Positions 1-10,862 of a stretch of 64,000 bases of DNA are shown piece by piece. The notes below the pieces were generated by a model. It was not told where the DNA came from, ran no database searches, and saw only the letters and a program-made list of their open reading frames with translations. Positions within the stretch are counted from its first letter, which is position 1. Every line of letters starts with the position of its first letter. The stretch is from Akebia trifoliata (lineage: Eukaryota; Streptophyta; Magnoliopsida; Ranunculales; Lardizabalaceae): assembly GCA_017979445.1 (NCBI GenBank), contig CM030714.1:6200001-6264000 (forward strand), written 5' to 3'. Position numbers and translations under genes: made by a program.

Positions 1-906
1 GACACTCCCAATCCTACATGCTTCCAGTAACTAAAATTTGTTATTTGAGCTTTTATATTGGTGTTATATAGTGGGACCCACTGTTCATGCAAGTAGCATG
101 AAAGCATTTTGAAAAAAAAATGATAATGAAAAATTGGAATGAGATGACATGCAAATTTAAAATTTAATTTGTTATAATGTTGTTATATTATAACAAATTA
201 AATTTTAATTAGAGGATAAAAAACACCTTTTTGAAGTAGGTTCCCCTTGGTACTTCTAGGTGGATCTCAAAATATCCCTTCTGCAAATGTAAAGGGAGGA
301 CTACAGTAAGTTCGAAGGCGAAAAATTGCAGCAACGCAGCGACATAGACTGCAGTTAGACATGTAATGGTAATAGACCATCGAGGGAAAAAAAATCCCTA
401 GTCTACTTTGGCATCCGTAATTTAGAATGGGCTTAGTTGTTGCTCAATATAGAGTTGAATGGAAAAATAGGAGTCATGTTGACAACCGTAATATCTGAAA
501 TAAGGCGTATATGATGACAACGACATCCACGATGGATTCAGTGGGCTTAAGATAAAACTCCAATTTAAAAAAGGTGAAAAGGAAAACTGAATGGTGTTCA
601 TGAGCACAAAGTTATAAGTTATAACCAATAATCCATAAGACTTCGGTCTCTCTCACCTGCCTGTGATAACAGATACAATGGAATGAAGCTTTATTTTATC
701 CCTGCTTTCATCTCTATGATGCTCGCAATCCTGTGAAATATAAATCTCAGAATAAGACTCACAGAGATATTTCAATGAAAACTTTTCAATAATTAGTAAA
801 TAGTTAAATTTTTAAGGAAATCACCGTAAATGTTTTACGTCATTGATAGTGAAAAAAGATAAAAGCAAAGAAGCCTAATATTCACCTATTAAGTTCACTT
901 GTACAA
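1..906. other. Intergenic region downstream of the coiled-coil gene
   Basis: No coding region supported. The strip holds AT-rich sequence, the 3' flank of the minus-strand gene that ends at 907, and one perfect short hairpin at 158-207 described separately. Confidence 0.5.
158..207. repeat. Perfect 21-bp inverted repeat
   Basis: Positions 158-178 and 187-207 are exact reverse complements of each other, separated by 8 nt. The arms are almost pure A/T apart from one G/C pair. It may be the core of a small AT-rich fold-back element; no target duplication was recognised. Confidence 0.6.
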
Positions 907-3900
907 TTACCTCCCTCTAATTCCACGCACATTCTCAAGAATTTCCAGTGTTTGCTGCACCTTTGGGTTTTTCGGCTTCTCTTCACTTTCCAGTACCAGC
1001 GTTGAGAGCCTTAAAACTGTGACAAGTTCTACTTCAATTTTGTTGAGTTGTTGATCCACGTGTTCAAGGAAATGCTCATATGAGTATATTCCCTTCAGGC
1101 TACTTATCAAGTCATTTTCATTCCAAATGTCCATGCTCACAGTCTCATCTTCAATATCCTCTTGATGACAATTGACGGGTAGGTTTGCTTTACTCTCTTC
1201 TAGAGACTGCAGCTCTTGATCCTCAGCACGTTTCACGGAAACTGGGTCAAAGTCTTCGTTTTCGTCCAAATCATCTGAAGGGTTTTCCTTCGGGGAGATA
1301 ATCCGAACAGTACCAGAAGCATCTTCTTTGCCAACTTCAAGACTCAAAGCAACATTTCCGACTAGCTGTGTTTCCTTTACAGAAATTGCCTGAAACCACA
1401 TAAGGCTTCCAATCGTATAATTTGCTTTAAGTTTCAACTCTTGAATTCCAACACAAACTAGAAAAATAAGCATTTTCCATGACAATTACATTTACGAGGA
1501 AGAAAACTCAAGTAGGTACATTGAAGAAGAATGAGGACATACTGTAGACTGAAGTATGATCCTAGTGCTTCCCCAATTAAATATTTTATTATGAGGGTTG
1601 GCAACGATTCCACATGGGATTTTGGGTTCAGGATGAATCTCAATGATAGGGAACTGCATTGAAGAGCATTCCATTAGTTGAAAAAATGAGGATGAATTAG
1701 GTCTGAGAAAGGGATGGATGCCTCTTGGTTAGAACTTTCTACAAGGCACTAATCCAATCTCGGTCACACTTTCCAACCTCATTTGTGTGAGGTTCCAACA
1801 TTCTGTCCAAAATCACCCTTTTTTGTGTGTACTGCCTCTAAATAAAATCCTAACCACTGATTATATAACAATCCGTAAGTGGATTATTACAGACGTCTGT
1901 TCTATGTGCATATTTAGTGGGGAAACAATGACAACAGGTCCTTTCTTTCCTTCGAATTATTATTTTTAACTCAATGTTTTGTCACCATATCAGTGACACC
2001 AAACATTTAGATGAGGCTAGTATATCCTCTTGCATTTCCTTTAAGGAAGCATATTACTCAATACTGTGTCTCTATATTGGTGCAACAACGAACTTTGTGA
2101 TCATTTTCTGTATACGTTCTTTAAAATAATTTGGAAGATCAATTTATTTTAGGCCTACCTTAAGTGTATGAACTTAATTAGTGTAAGATGTAAAATTCAT
2201 TTCGGAAGAGTTGGACTCCAACAAAAAAGTTGGGGAGTGCCTCATTAAATTATGTTAACCAACCAACTACTCTAAAAGACCGATCTGTTGGAGAAGGGGA
2301 GAACTATGAATATAAGAGGGGTTGCGGGGCTTAACTGGGGTATGACTCACCCGAGAGTGGAGGAAAATACACACTCAACAAATTCGATAATTCAATGTGA
2401 TATGATTTTCTGTGATAAAATAGTGGGAGTAGAATAACTTTCATGAGAGATTTTGATGATTTGGTGAACATAAATGAAATGGACCACATCCAATGGTTTT
2501 TTTCACTTGAAGGGATGATGAAAGTGAATCTATCACAAGCATGCTTGATAGGTTTTTGGTCACGCGTAGTTGTGGTCTCTTCTAATGTTATCCAAGCAAT
2601 CATTCACAAGGCACCATTGGATCAAACACTTGTGCTAGATTTTGGGGAACCAATATTGACTTATGCTGTTTCATTATAAACATGCAACTAAACTACACAA
2701 ATTCATTGTCGCAATAGAAAAAAACTTGGAAGCCCTTTGGTTGTGAAGGTAAGATGAGTTGTGTTTAGAAAAACTACAATGCTTTAAAGCTAGAAATGTA
2801 AAAAAATAAAATTAGGAAGTTTTGGTAGGATAAAATCGAAGAACAAGTTATCGAAGGAGATTATGATCACAAAAGAAGAAGTTAGTCCAATTTCCAATGA
2901 GAAGGAATAAGAAGAGTGAGTAATCATGGTTCAAACTTCAAAGTTCAGTGCCGTTTTGGAAATTTTCCTTGGAACATTCCAGTTTCAACCTAAGCAAAAT
3001 GAAAATTTTCTTTCAAACATTCAATGTTTCGGGAATGTTTCGAATTGTCTTGGTTGTCAAAACTGCTTCAGTTTTTCTCTGGACTAAAACATTTCATGGA
3101 AACAAGATTTTAAACCTCTTGAGTAATCATGAAAAAAGAATTCTTAAATATTATGAAAACAAAGGAGATGAGTTCGCACAAAAAAATCAAGAATAAGATG
3201 GAGATTGGAAAAGTATCTCGAAAATATTGAACGGATTTTTGAAGGGCATTCAATGTAGGCTTAGTAGGATTGTCAAAAGATGATTATGGAAGGATATTTG
3301 ATGAGAGGACAGTTCCCTTTGGTCCAAATTTTCAATGATCAACTCTTTGTCGAATTGCAAAGGTGCCTTGGTTCAGTACTGTCCCCAAGATAATGAGTTA
3401 TGGAATCTGGACTTGAGAAGAAACATGAACAATTGAAAATTTGGCGATCTCGCTAACTGTCTAGTGTCTAAATCCAGAATTTTACCATCAATGGTAGAAG
3501 AATGATTTCAAATTATCCAGTATGCTTCTTGTTCTTGAGGTTTTTTTTTTTTTTTATGTTTTCAAATTATTTATTTTATTTCCCTTCTTTCATCAACTTT
3601 ATGATGTTTATAGATTTTTAAATATCTAGTACATGTATATACAATATAAAATCAATCCCAGATGAATGCAAAAGAGAACTTACTCATTCTAGCAGGTCAG
3701 AAGCTGTTTTGGCACATATCTACGTGCCAACACCATCTATCTAATGATCTATCTTCAAGACACTTATCCTTCAAAGCCACTAAGACCAAGCCCAATGACT
3801 CAAAATTTTGGACACAATCATCATGAATCTCATAAATAAATACCTACAAAATTGTATTAATAGACTTTATGCCCTTCTTTAGATACCTTTATCCTGACAC

Positions 3901-5922
3901 AGAGTGAAATTTAACTTATCAATATTGTCTGACCCATCTTGACAACACTTGAAAGAGAACCAAGAGAAAAGTGCTTTCTGACTTCAATCTTCTTATTCAC
4001 AAAAGACCAGATCGAGGGAGGTGTATTGGAGAGGAACTTAGATCAAGTTGGTCCTCTTATGCACATAACATTGATCATCTTTTGCTTTACAATGTAAGTA
4101 GAAGCCCACGGTGAGTATTGGTCTGAGACGTGAAAAAAAAGAATATTAAGACAGAATTATGCGACTTGGAGAAGAGAACTAACTTTCAGGCCGACAAACA
4201 TGGTTTCTGAAAGTATTATTAAGTAAATTCTAGCACACAAGCAATACACGAAAAATATTTTTCATTTCAATTAGTCAAAAACAATCATCTCATGAGAAAC
4301 AATAACAACATAGATAACTTGAAGCAATGTATACACAATTACCTGGAGGTGTAATAAAAATCTCATATTGTAATCTAAGAAAAAAGAATGAGGTTGATAT
4401 ATCAAACTGGATTTGCTTTGGTCACAATTCATCATCATCATCATCATCATCATCATATGAGCCTTATCCCAACTATTTGGGACTTGGGGCACAAATTTAA
4501 AATGATATATTGGACTTGAACTTGATTTATTTAAAACTAATTTTAAATATACGAGTAACTCCCATTAGTGTTGAACATAAAGAAATCAAGACACTAGTTT
4601 TCTGTGTAGAGAATGATTAGTTGCACCTCATTAAGCTTTCCTAAAAGCTCATCAAGCAACTCGATGCGGCTCTTTGACTTCTCCAAAGCTTGCACCACCT
4701 TTTTCTTTTGAACAAGTAGCTCTCTTGCTTCATTTTCCTTCCCAATTTGAACATCTACAGCTGCCTGTCGTTGAAGCTTCTCTGCTGCCTCTGACAATCT
4801 CAAAAGCCTCGATCGTGCATTATTTGCTGAAACAACAAACGTTTACTATGTTATAAGTTAAAAGTCTATGAGTATGAACGTGACAACATACCAATCCAAA
4901 GCAATTACACTGAGAAGTATCCTAAAACCTAGGTAACAAATCCTAGTCATCCATATAAAGTAACATAAATGTTTCGCTAATAATGACTAAAACAACTCCT
5001 AATTTTCATTATGTTATACCAAAACTTTGAAAATGATTTTTGATGCACCGAACATCAGAACCTTCAATCCCATAATGGGCTCACCAAGGATTTGAAGGTC
5101 TTTCAATCAGGTATAGCATCACCCCCTAACACTCGGCAGAAATTGCTAACACATCATTCCGATATTGTTCAACAAATTGGTCTTTTTTTTCCCGTTAAAA
5201 GTTTGACAATTTAAACCTGCATATGTACACCACCCTTTGGGTCTATGGGCACATAGCAATCACCAGATAAAAGTTGCCGTCTTCATGGGTGACCGGGCAA
5301 CGAAGCAGAAGGTGATTAACAGTTTCCTCATCAAGCTTGCACAGAGGAAAATAATTTGTGGAAATTAAATGTCTATTTATAACATTATCCATATTAAGGA
5401 TTACATTCCAAGAAGCAGACCAAATGAAGAAAGAAATATTATTCATGTTGCCAAATCCAATATTTAGGACAGAACAATAGATAGTGAAAGGTTATCTAGG
5501 ATTCAATCTCACCTAAACAGATGGAAAAAAATTCTAACTTTCTTAATTTTTCGGAAACCCAATTATTCAATTTTGGCAAAATATTCAAAAACCCATTTCA
5601 ATTTTGATAAACACAAATGTTCTCACACAGATGATTAAGGGCAATAATAAAGATGAAATATATTATAATAAAAAAAAGAAAAAAAGTAACTAAGGGTGTA
5701 GAGTAGAAGGGTCGATGTTTCTCAAAGAGAAGATCAAAAGCACAGACCTTTAGTTCTTGTTTTCTCTGCTTCGATGTGAAGTTGGTCCAGCTGAGTTCGA
5801 AACTGCTCTGAATGGCTCATGCGAGCTGCCATTAATGTTGTTCTAAGATGAGGCCTTTGAGGAGCAAAAATTACAGTAGAAATCAAAAGAGAAACCATCT
5901 CTGTCTCCCTATCTCTCTGCAC
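907..5922 (-). CDS. Unrecognised coiled-coil protein, three exons
   Basis: Join of exons 5922-5748, 4826-4627 and 1389-907 on the minus strand: 858 nt, 285 aa. Splice sites are GT/AG and phases match: exon 1 ends one base into an Ala codon that exon 2 completes, and exon 2 ends in phase 0 at ...GKLNE, followed by AISVKETQLV. Residues ~36-140 (SHSEQFRTQLDQLHIEAEKT, then SEAAEKLQRQ, ARELLVQKKKVVQALEKSKS) are charged and heptad-like, so a long coiled coil is predicted. An acidic linker (DDLDENEDFD, ~164-172) and another helical stretch ending in RGIRGR follow. Start is ambiguous: Met1 (5922), Met9 (5898), Met31 (5832) and Met35 (5820) are in frame; MSHSEQF may be the conserved core start, and the hydrophobic MVSLLISTVIF could then be leader or UTR. 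No catalytic motif seen. The gene structure is well supported; the function is unknown. Confidence 0.8.
2290..3530 (+). mobile_element. Decayed LINE (ORF2) relic in intron 2
   Basis: Lies in intron 2, antisense to the host gene. Fragments resemble plant LINE ORF2: an endonuclease-like stretch near 2443-2640 (DFDDLVNINEMDH, compare the usual GDFND...E; later LDQTLVLDFG), then near 3390-3480 LWNLDLRRNMNN, as found before the C-terminal zinc-finger domain. Many stops and frameshifts, and no intact reverse transcriptase, so it is a dead relic. Identification rests on motif resemblance only. Confidence 0.5.
4430..4456. repeat. (ATC)n microsatellite in intron 2
   Basis: Nine tandem CAT/ATC triplets. 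It produces a run of Met codons in one antisense frame, which has no other coding support. Confidence 0.9.
5243..5446 (-). mobile_element. LINE zinc-finger (zf-RVT) fragment in intron 1
   Basis: A 67-codon open stretch reads ISFFIWSASWNVIL, then FPLCKLDEETVNHLLLRCPV. This fits the C-terminal zf-RVT domain of plant non-LTR retrotransposons (FFxWxA..., CxxC...E...HLLxxC). It lies in the intron between exons 1 and 2 of the coiled-coil gene, on the same strand as the gene. No other LINE domain is attached, so it is a truncated 3' piece rather than an exon. Confidence 0.65.
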
Positions 5923-6237
5923 TGTTCGTATGACAAGGCCTCAAGGGAAGAAGTAATGTAAAACCAATGATGTCAACGGGTCGGTTCGGTTTTATCCTGA
6001 ACCGGAACCTTAATAAATCTAGAAGTTAGATCCAAACTCTACCATAAAAAAATCCGATGCCCATGAGGTAGGTCTGTCAATGGGTGGGCCCTGCAGCCTT
6101 TAAATGGCGTTAACTATTAAATGTCTTAAAATCTAGCCCAGATTCGGCCTGTAATAGTTAGGCTGGGCCGTGCTGGCTTGGGCTAAATAATGAAACTGAC
6201 AGATCCAAGCCTTGCCCACGTGTATTCGGGCCAATTA
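5923..6237. other. Upstream flank of the coiled-coil gene with old repeats
   Basis: Should contain the promoter of the minus-strand gene, but no clear TATA box was seen. Holds degenerate TGTCAACGGGTCGGTTCGG and GTCAATGGGTGGGCC motifs, a signature of old non-autonomous elements scattered in plant genomes. Confidence 0.35.
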
Positions 6238-6412
6238 TGTGAAATGGAACTCATATCTTCACACATAATCCTGAGTTCCTGACTGTAAATCCAACAGGAT
6301 GGAATATACATGTCGAGAATAATTTAGTATCTCTTAGATAAATCCTGACCGTTGGATTTCTTATTTACATGGTTACGATTGTGTATGAATATACGAGTTC
6401 ACTTTCATGAAA
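6238..6412. mobile_element. Fold-back MITE, family 2
   Basis: Left part (GAACTCATAT...ACACATAATC, CTGTAAATCCAACAGG) is the imperfect inverse of the right part (CCGTTGGATTTCTTATTTAC, ACGATTGTGTATGAATATAC, GAGTTCACTTTCA). Related copies occur near 16.2-16.9 kb and at 21.5 kb. Confidence 0.5.
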
Positions 6413-6417
6413 AATAA

Positions 6418-6695
6418 TCATATTTTAGAAGGTTCAGATTGTGCTGATTTTTTAAAAAAATAAGCCCAATCTGAAACTTCTAACCCTATCAAAAGTGATT
6501 TAGAATGTGGATCATCAATTTTTTACCAAAAGTTTGTAAACCACTTTTGATGGATTTAGAAGTTTCATATTGGACTCATTTTTTGTTAGAATGATCTTCT
6601 CACCATAGAGATCATACTCACAAAAAATCAGCTCAATCCAAAATTTCTAACCCATATTTTGAAAAATGATTGTTTTTACATATGTTTTTAATTAT
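6418..6695. mobile_element. TA-MITE, type C, outer ends decayed
   Basis: Contains the shared cassette (GATGATCTTCTCACCATAGA, GATCATACTCAC, AAAAAATCAGCTCAATCC) and a GTGATTTAGAATGTGGATCA centre as in the other type C copies. The left outer end is lost; the right end fades into TTTTTACATATGTTTT. Confidence 0.55.
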
Positions 6696-6730
6696 GTCCG
6701 CCCCCTTTTATACTTATATATATATATATA

Positions 6731-7093
6731 GGGTCCCGTTCGCCACCCTTAGTTTTACCACACACTTTAACAAACGCGTTTTGTCTTACATGGGTTAGAA
6801 GTTTCGGGATGAGCTGATTTTTGGTGAGGAAATCATCCTCAACAAAAATCAGCTTATTCCAAAACTTCTAACCCCATCAAAATTGATTTACAAAAAATGG
6901 ACGGTCCACGATTTTTCAACGTGTAAACATGGGGCTAAACATTTCGGAATGGGCTGATTTTTGGGGAGGATGATCTTCTAATCATAGAGATCATCCTCAC
7001 CAAAAATCAGCTCATTCCAAAACTTCTAACCCATGTAGGACAAAAAACGTTTGTTAAAGTGTGTGGTAAAACTTAGGGTGCTGAACATTTCCC
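6731..7093 (+). mobile_element. TA-MITE, type A, full length (363 bp)
   Basis: Bounded by (TA)n. Left end GGGTCCCGTTCGCCACCC; right end is the inverse of GGGAAATGTTCAGCACCC. Both lead into TTTTACCACACACTTTAACA. Two hairpin cassettes flank a GGACGGTCCACGATTTTTCA centre. No coding capacity. Confidence 0.75.
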
Positions 7094-7104
7094 ATATATA
7101 TATA

Positions 7105-7446
7105 GGGAAATGTTCAGCAACAAACATTTTGGCAAAACATGGGTTAAAGGTTTTGGAATGAGCTGATTTTTGGTGAGGATGATCTCTACGGTGAGGAGAT
7201 CATTATCACCAAAAATCAGCCCATTCCAAAACTTCTAACCCCATCAAAACTGGTTTACAAAAAATGGACGGTCCACGATTTTTCAACTTGTAAACTGGGG
7301 CTAGAAGTTTTGGAATGGGCTGATTTTTGGTGAGGATGATCTCCTCACCGTAGAGAACATCCTCACCAAAAATCAGCCCATTCCAAGACCTCTAACCCAT
7401 GTTTTGAAAAATGTTTTGCCAAAATGTTTGTTGCTGAACACCCCCC
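7105..7446. mobile_element. TA-MITE, type B (342 bp)
   Basis: Starts GGGAAATGTTCAGCAACAAA after an 11-bp AT run and ends with the inverse of GGGGGGTGTTCAGCAACAAA. Two cassette hairpins and a GGACGGTCCACG centre. The terminal bases 4-8 differ between the two ends. Confidence 0.75.
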
Positions 7447-7455
7447 ATATATATA

Positions 7456-7737
7456 TGGGTCCTACACTTGAGGAGATCATCCTTACCAAAAATCAGCTCA
7501 TTCCAAAACTTCTAACCCCATCAAAATTGATTTACAAAAAATGGATGGTCCACGATTTTTCAACGTGTAAACATGGGGCTAAACATTTCGGAATGGGCTG
7601 ATTTTTGGGGAGGATGATCTTCTAATCATAGAGATCATCCTCACCAAAAATCAGCTCATTCCAAAACTTCTAACCCATGTAGGACAAAAAACGTTTGTTA
7701 AAGTGTGTGGTAAAACTTAGGGTGCTGAACATTTCCC
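7456..7737 (+). mobile_element. TA-MITE, type A, left end deleted
   Basis: Begins GGGTCCTACACTTGAGGAGA, so the left repeat and half of the first hairpin are missing. The rest matches the element at 6731-7093 closely to its right end at the (TA)n run. Confidence 0.65.
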
Positions 7738-7749
7738 ATATATATATAT

Positions 7750-8150
7750 GGGTCAGGTTCAAGGGCCATGTGAGAAAACATGTAAGAAAACTTTCGGCGG
7801 TAAATAAAATTTTAAAATATGGGTTAGAAATTTTAGATTGAGCTGATTTTTTGTGAGGATGATCTCTATGATGAGAAGATCATCCAAAAAAACAAATCAG
7901 GCCAATCTGAAACTTCTAACCCCATTAAAAGTGATTTAGAATGTGGATCGTCGATTTTTTTTCAATTTTTATCACTAATTTGTAAATCACTTTTGATGGA
8001 TTTAGAGGTTTCTGATTGAGCTGATTTTTTGTGAGGATGATCTTCTCATCATAGTGACCATCCTTGCAAAAAATCAGCTCAATCCAAAACCTCTAACCCT
8101 TATTTTGAAAAACGAAAGTTTTCTTACATGTTTTCTCACATGGCCCTTGA
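7750..8150. mobile_element. TA-MITE, type C (about 400 bp)
   Basis: Left end GGGTCAGGTTCAAGGGCCAT then GTGAGAAAACATGTAAGAAA; the right end is the inverse, ending CATGGCCCTTGA. The inner sequence uses the ATTGAGCTGATTTTTTGTGA version of the cassette, two hairpins, and a centre with GATTTAGAATGTGGATCGTC. Confidence 0.7.
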
Positions 8151-8155
8151 TATAA

Positions 8156-8520
8156 GGTCCCTTTCAGCAACAAACATTTTGGCAAAACATTTTTCAAAAC
8201 ATGGGTTAGAGGTTTTGGAATGGGCTGATTTTTGGTGAGGATGATCTCTATGGTGAGGAGATCATCCTCACCAAAAATCAGCCCATTCCAAAACTTCTAG
8301 CCCCATGTTTACAAGTTGGGAAATCGTGGACCGTCCATTTTTTGTAAGCCATTTTTGATGGGTAAGAGGTTTTGGAATGGGCTGATTTTTGGTAATGATG
8401 ATCTCCTCACCGTAGAGATCATCCTCACCAAAAATCAGCCCATTCCAAAACCTCTAACCCATATTTTGAAAAATGTTTTGCCAAAATGTTTGTCAAAATG
8501 TTTGTTGCTGAACATTTCCC
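8156..8520. mobile_element. TA-MITE, type B (365 bp)
   Basis: Left end AGGTCCCTTTCAGCAACAAA, right end inverse of GGGAAATGTTCAGCAACAAA. Two cassette hairpins around a GGACCGTCCATTTTTTGTAA centre. Adjoins the previous element with almost no spacer. Confidence 0.7.
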
Positions 8521-8627
8521 ACTCCTCACCATAGAGATCATGCTCATCAAAAATCAGCCCATTCCAAAACCTCTAACCCATGTTTTGAAAAATGTTTTGC
8601 CAAAATGTTTGTTGCTGAAAGGGACCC
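8521..8627. mobile_element. TA-MITE, type B, right half only
   Basis: Directly abuts the preceding element. Consists of half a hairpin (CTCCTCACCATAGAGATCAT...) and the right end GAAAGGGACCC before a (TA)n run. Probably left by an internal deletion or unequal exchange between neighbours. Confidence 0.6.
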
Positions 8628-8645
8628 TATATATATATATATATA

Positions 8646-8852
8646 GGGAAATGTTCAGCAACAAACATTTTGGCAAAACATTTTTCAAAACATGGGTTAA
8701 AGGTTTTGGAATGAGCTGATTTTTGGTGAGGATGATCTCTACGGTGAGGAGATCATCATCACCAAAAATCAGCCCATTCCAAGACCTCTAACCCATGTTT
8801 TGAAAAATGTTTTGCCAAAATGTTTGTCAAAATGTTTGTTGCTGAACGCCCC

Positions 8853-8854
<2 letters not shown>
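8646..8854. mobile_element. TA-MITE, type B, short single-hairpin form (209 bp)
   Basis: Both type B ends are present (GGGAAATGTTCAGCAACAAA left; inverse of GGGGGGCGTTCAGCAACAAA right), but only one cassette hairpin; the GGACGGTCCA centre and second hairpin are absent. Lies between two (TA)n runs. Confidence 0.7.
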
Positions 8855-8883
<29 letters not shown>

Positions 8884-8886
<3 letters not shown>

Positions 8887-9264
8887 AAATGTTCAGCACC
8901 CTAAGTTTTACCACATACTTTAACAAACATTTTTTGTCCTACATGGGTTAGAAGTTTTGGAATGGGCTGATTTTTGGTGAGGATGATCTCTATGATTAGA
9001 AGATCATCCTCCCCAAAAATCAGCCCATTCCGAAATGTTTAACCCCATGTTTACAAGTTGAAAAATGGTGGACCGTCCATTTTTTGTAAATCATTTTTGA
9101 TGGGGTTAGAAGTTTTGGAATGAGCTGATTTTTGGTGAGCATGATCTCCTCACCATAGAGATCATCCTCACCAAAAATCAGCCCATTCCGAAACTTCTAA
9201 CCCATGTAGGACAAAACGCATTTGTTAAAGTGTGTGGTAAAACTTAGGGTGCCGAACGGGACCC
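8884..9264 (-). mobile_element. TA-MITE, type A, full length (381 bp)
   Basis: Same architecture as the 6731 element but inverted: GGGAAATGTTCAGCACCC is on the left and the inverse of GGGTCCCGTTCGGCACCC on the right. The left flank is a 29-bp (TA)n tract. Confidence 0.75.
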
Positions 9265-9557
9265 ATGGGTTAGAGGTTTTGGAATGGGCTGATTTTTGGT
9301 GAGGATGATCTCTACGGTGAGGAGATCATCCTCACCAAAAATCAGCCAATTCCAAAACTTCTAGCCCCAGTTTACAAGTTGAAAAATCGTGGACCGTCCA
9401 TTTTTTGTAAACCAGTTTTGATGGGGTTAGAAGTTTTTGAATGGGCTGATTTTTGGTGATGATGATCTCCTCACCGTAGAGATCATCTTCACCAAAAATC
9501 AGCTCATTCCAAGACCTCTAACCCATGTTTTGCCAAAATGTTTGTTGCTGAACATTT

Positions 9558-9560
<3 letters not shown>
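9265..9560. mobile_element. TA-MITE, type B, left end missing
   Basis: Begins directly in the cassette (ATGGGTTAGAGGTTTTGGAA) against the end of the previous element and runs to a normal right end (TTGCTGAACATTTCCC) before a long (TA)n tract. Confidence 0.65.
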
Positions 9561-9600
<40 letters not shown>

Positions 9601-9613
9601 TATATATATATAT

Positions 9614-9926
9614 GGGTCAGGTTCAAGGCCATATGAGAAAACATATGTAAAAACTTTCGTTTTTCAAAAAAATTTAAAATATGGGTTAGAAATTTTGGAT
9701 TGAGCTGATTTTTTGTGAGGATGATCTCTATGATGGGAAGATCATCAAAAAAAAAAAAAAAAAATCAGCCCAATCTGAAACTTCTAACCCCATTAAAAGT
9801 GATTTAGAATGTGGACCATCGATTTTACCAATTTTTATCACTAATTTGTAAATCACTTTTGATGGATTTAGAAGTTTTCTGATTGAGCTGATTTTTTGTG
9901 AGGATGATTTTTTCATCATTTTTCAT
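9614..9926. mobile_element. TA-MITE, type C, right end truncated
   Basis: Left end GGGTCAGGTTCAAGGCCATA follows a (TA)n tract of about 50 bp. First hairpin and centre present; the sequence stops inside the second hairpin at about 9926 where another fold-back element begins. Contains an A18 run near 9748-9765. Confidence 0.6.
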
Positions 9927-9928
9927 CA

Positions 9929-10150
9929 AGGATCCCTAGGCTCCTACGAATGACTCATGAGAAAAACACATGATCCAACCCTTTAAATGCAGAATCAAAT
10001 AGTTGAAATGTATCCTCGGAATAAGTATCTTCGAGATTTGTGTTATCAAGATATTTGTAAATCTCAACCATTAAATTTTGTATTTAAAGGGTTGGGATCA
10101 TGTTTTTTTTCCTTTTCATGCGTCATTCTTAGGAGTCAACGGATCCCAAC
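9929..10150. mobile_element. Fold-back MITE with GGATCC ends
   Basis: Left arm (GGATCCCTAGGCTCCTACGA, ATGACTCATGA, CATGATCCAACCCTTTAAAT) is the inverse of the right arm (ATTTAAAGGGTTGGGATCAT, CATGCGTCATTCTTAGGAGT, CGGATCCC). About 220 bp, non-coding; it truncates the preceding TA-MITE. Confidence 0.6.
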
Positions 10151-10702
10151 CCTATACATATAGGACATCATTTGGTGGATAAAATTGTAGACAACATTCG
10201 ACTGTTTTAACACGAAATTCAATGATTGAGAGTTATTTATATTTCAATAACACACATCTCAATGATACTTATATCGAGGATTGATCCCAATAGTTGTATT
10301 CTACTTTTTCCATGAGTCACTCGAACTGACCTTATATATATATATTATTAAATATACATGATACATAAGTAACAAACCTAACTCTCGAATCGAAACTCGA
10401 CCTTAAGGATGAAGTGGGCCTAGTTTGGTAACTAAATGGGCCTAATCTCACTACCCAAGCTTGGTTCATGTTGGACTTGATCTGGCTAAAGCTTGCTCCA
10501 TTGACAACCCTCCGAGTGTCAATGGGTATCCATTTACCGGGAAATGAAATCGAAAATTCCGGTATGTTCCCTTTTTATTGGAACTGATTAAAGCTGTGTC
10601 TAATATGGAACGGAGCCAATAGGAACCGAAACCATTAGGTTCTATGCAATGGGTACCCAGTACAGATTTATTTTTGTCAAGCTTTTTTTTGTACATAATT
10701 TA
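10151..10702. other. Gene-free repeat-derived stretch
   Basis: No gene. Contains GTGTCAATGGGTATCC (~10518) and AATGGGTACCCAG (~10650). Their inverse, GGGTACCCG and GACCCATTGACACCC, appears at ~11107 and ~11162, suggesting an old non-autonomous element with the SINE piece below inside it. Confidence 0.35.
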
Positions 10703-10862
10703 AGGGTTTCCTAATCATGACTTTGAGTCTCTAAATGCCTCTCCATGTAAAGTGATCACTTACCTACTGTAACACGCGACAAGATGGGATGGTGCGTGCG
10801 GCCCAAGTAAACTAGTCTCACCTAAGGTGGGGATACTCCTTGAGTTAAAAATAAATAAATTA
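10703..10862 (+). mobile_element. 5'-truncated SINE copy
   Basis: Matches the better copy at 23654-23860 from CATGACTTTGAGTCTCTAAA (B-box area) through GGGATGGTGCGTGCGGCCCA to GGGGATACTCCTTGAG, followed by an A-rich tail (AAAAATAAATAAATTAA). The A-box end is missing. Confidence 0.6.

Noticed and set aside
4271..4492. Antisense frame with a poly-Met run
   Set aside because: It is the translation of an (ATC)n microsatellite in an intron.
5243..5446. An extra exon of the coiled-coil gene
   Set aside because: The sequence fits a LINE zinc-finger domain and the flanking exons already join in phase without it.
7404..9703. Open stretches of 65-88 codons in the MITE cluster (also at 58.8-61.8 kb)
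   Set aside because: They are chance translations of the MITE hairpins; the same peptide appears repeatedly and includes translated TA repeats.
6731..9926. Regularly repeated palindromes resembling a CRISPR array
   Set aside because: Units are 200-400 bp fold-back elements bounded by (TA)n in a plant nuclear context, with no spacers and no cas genes.
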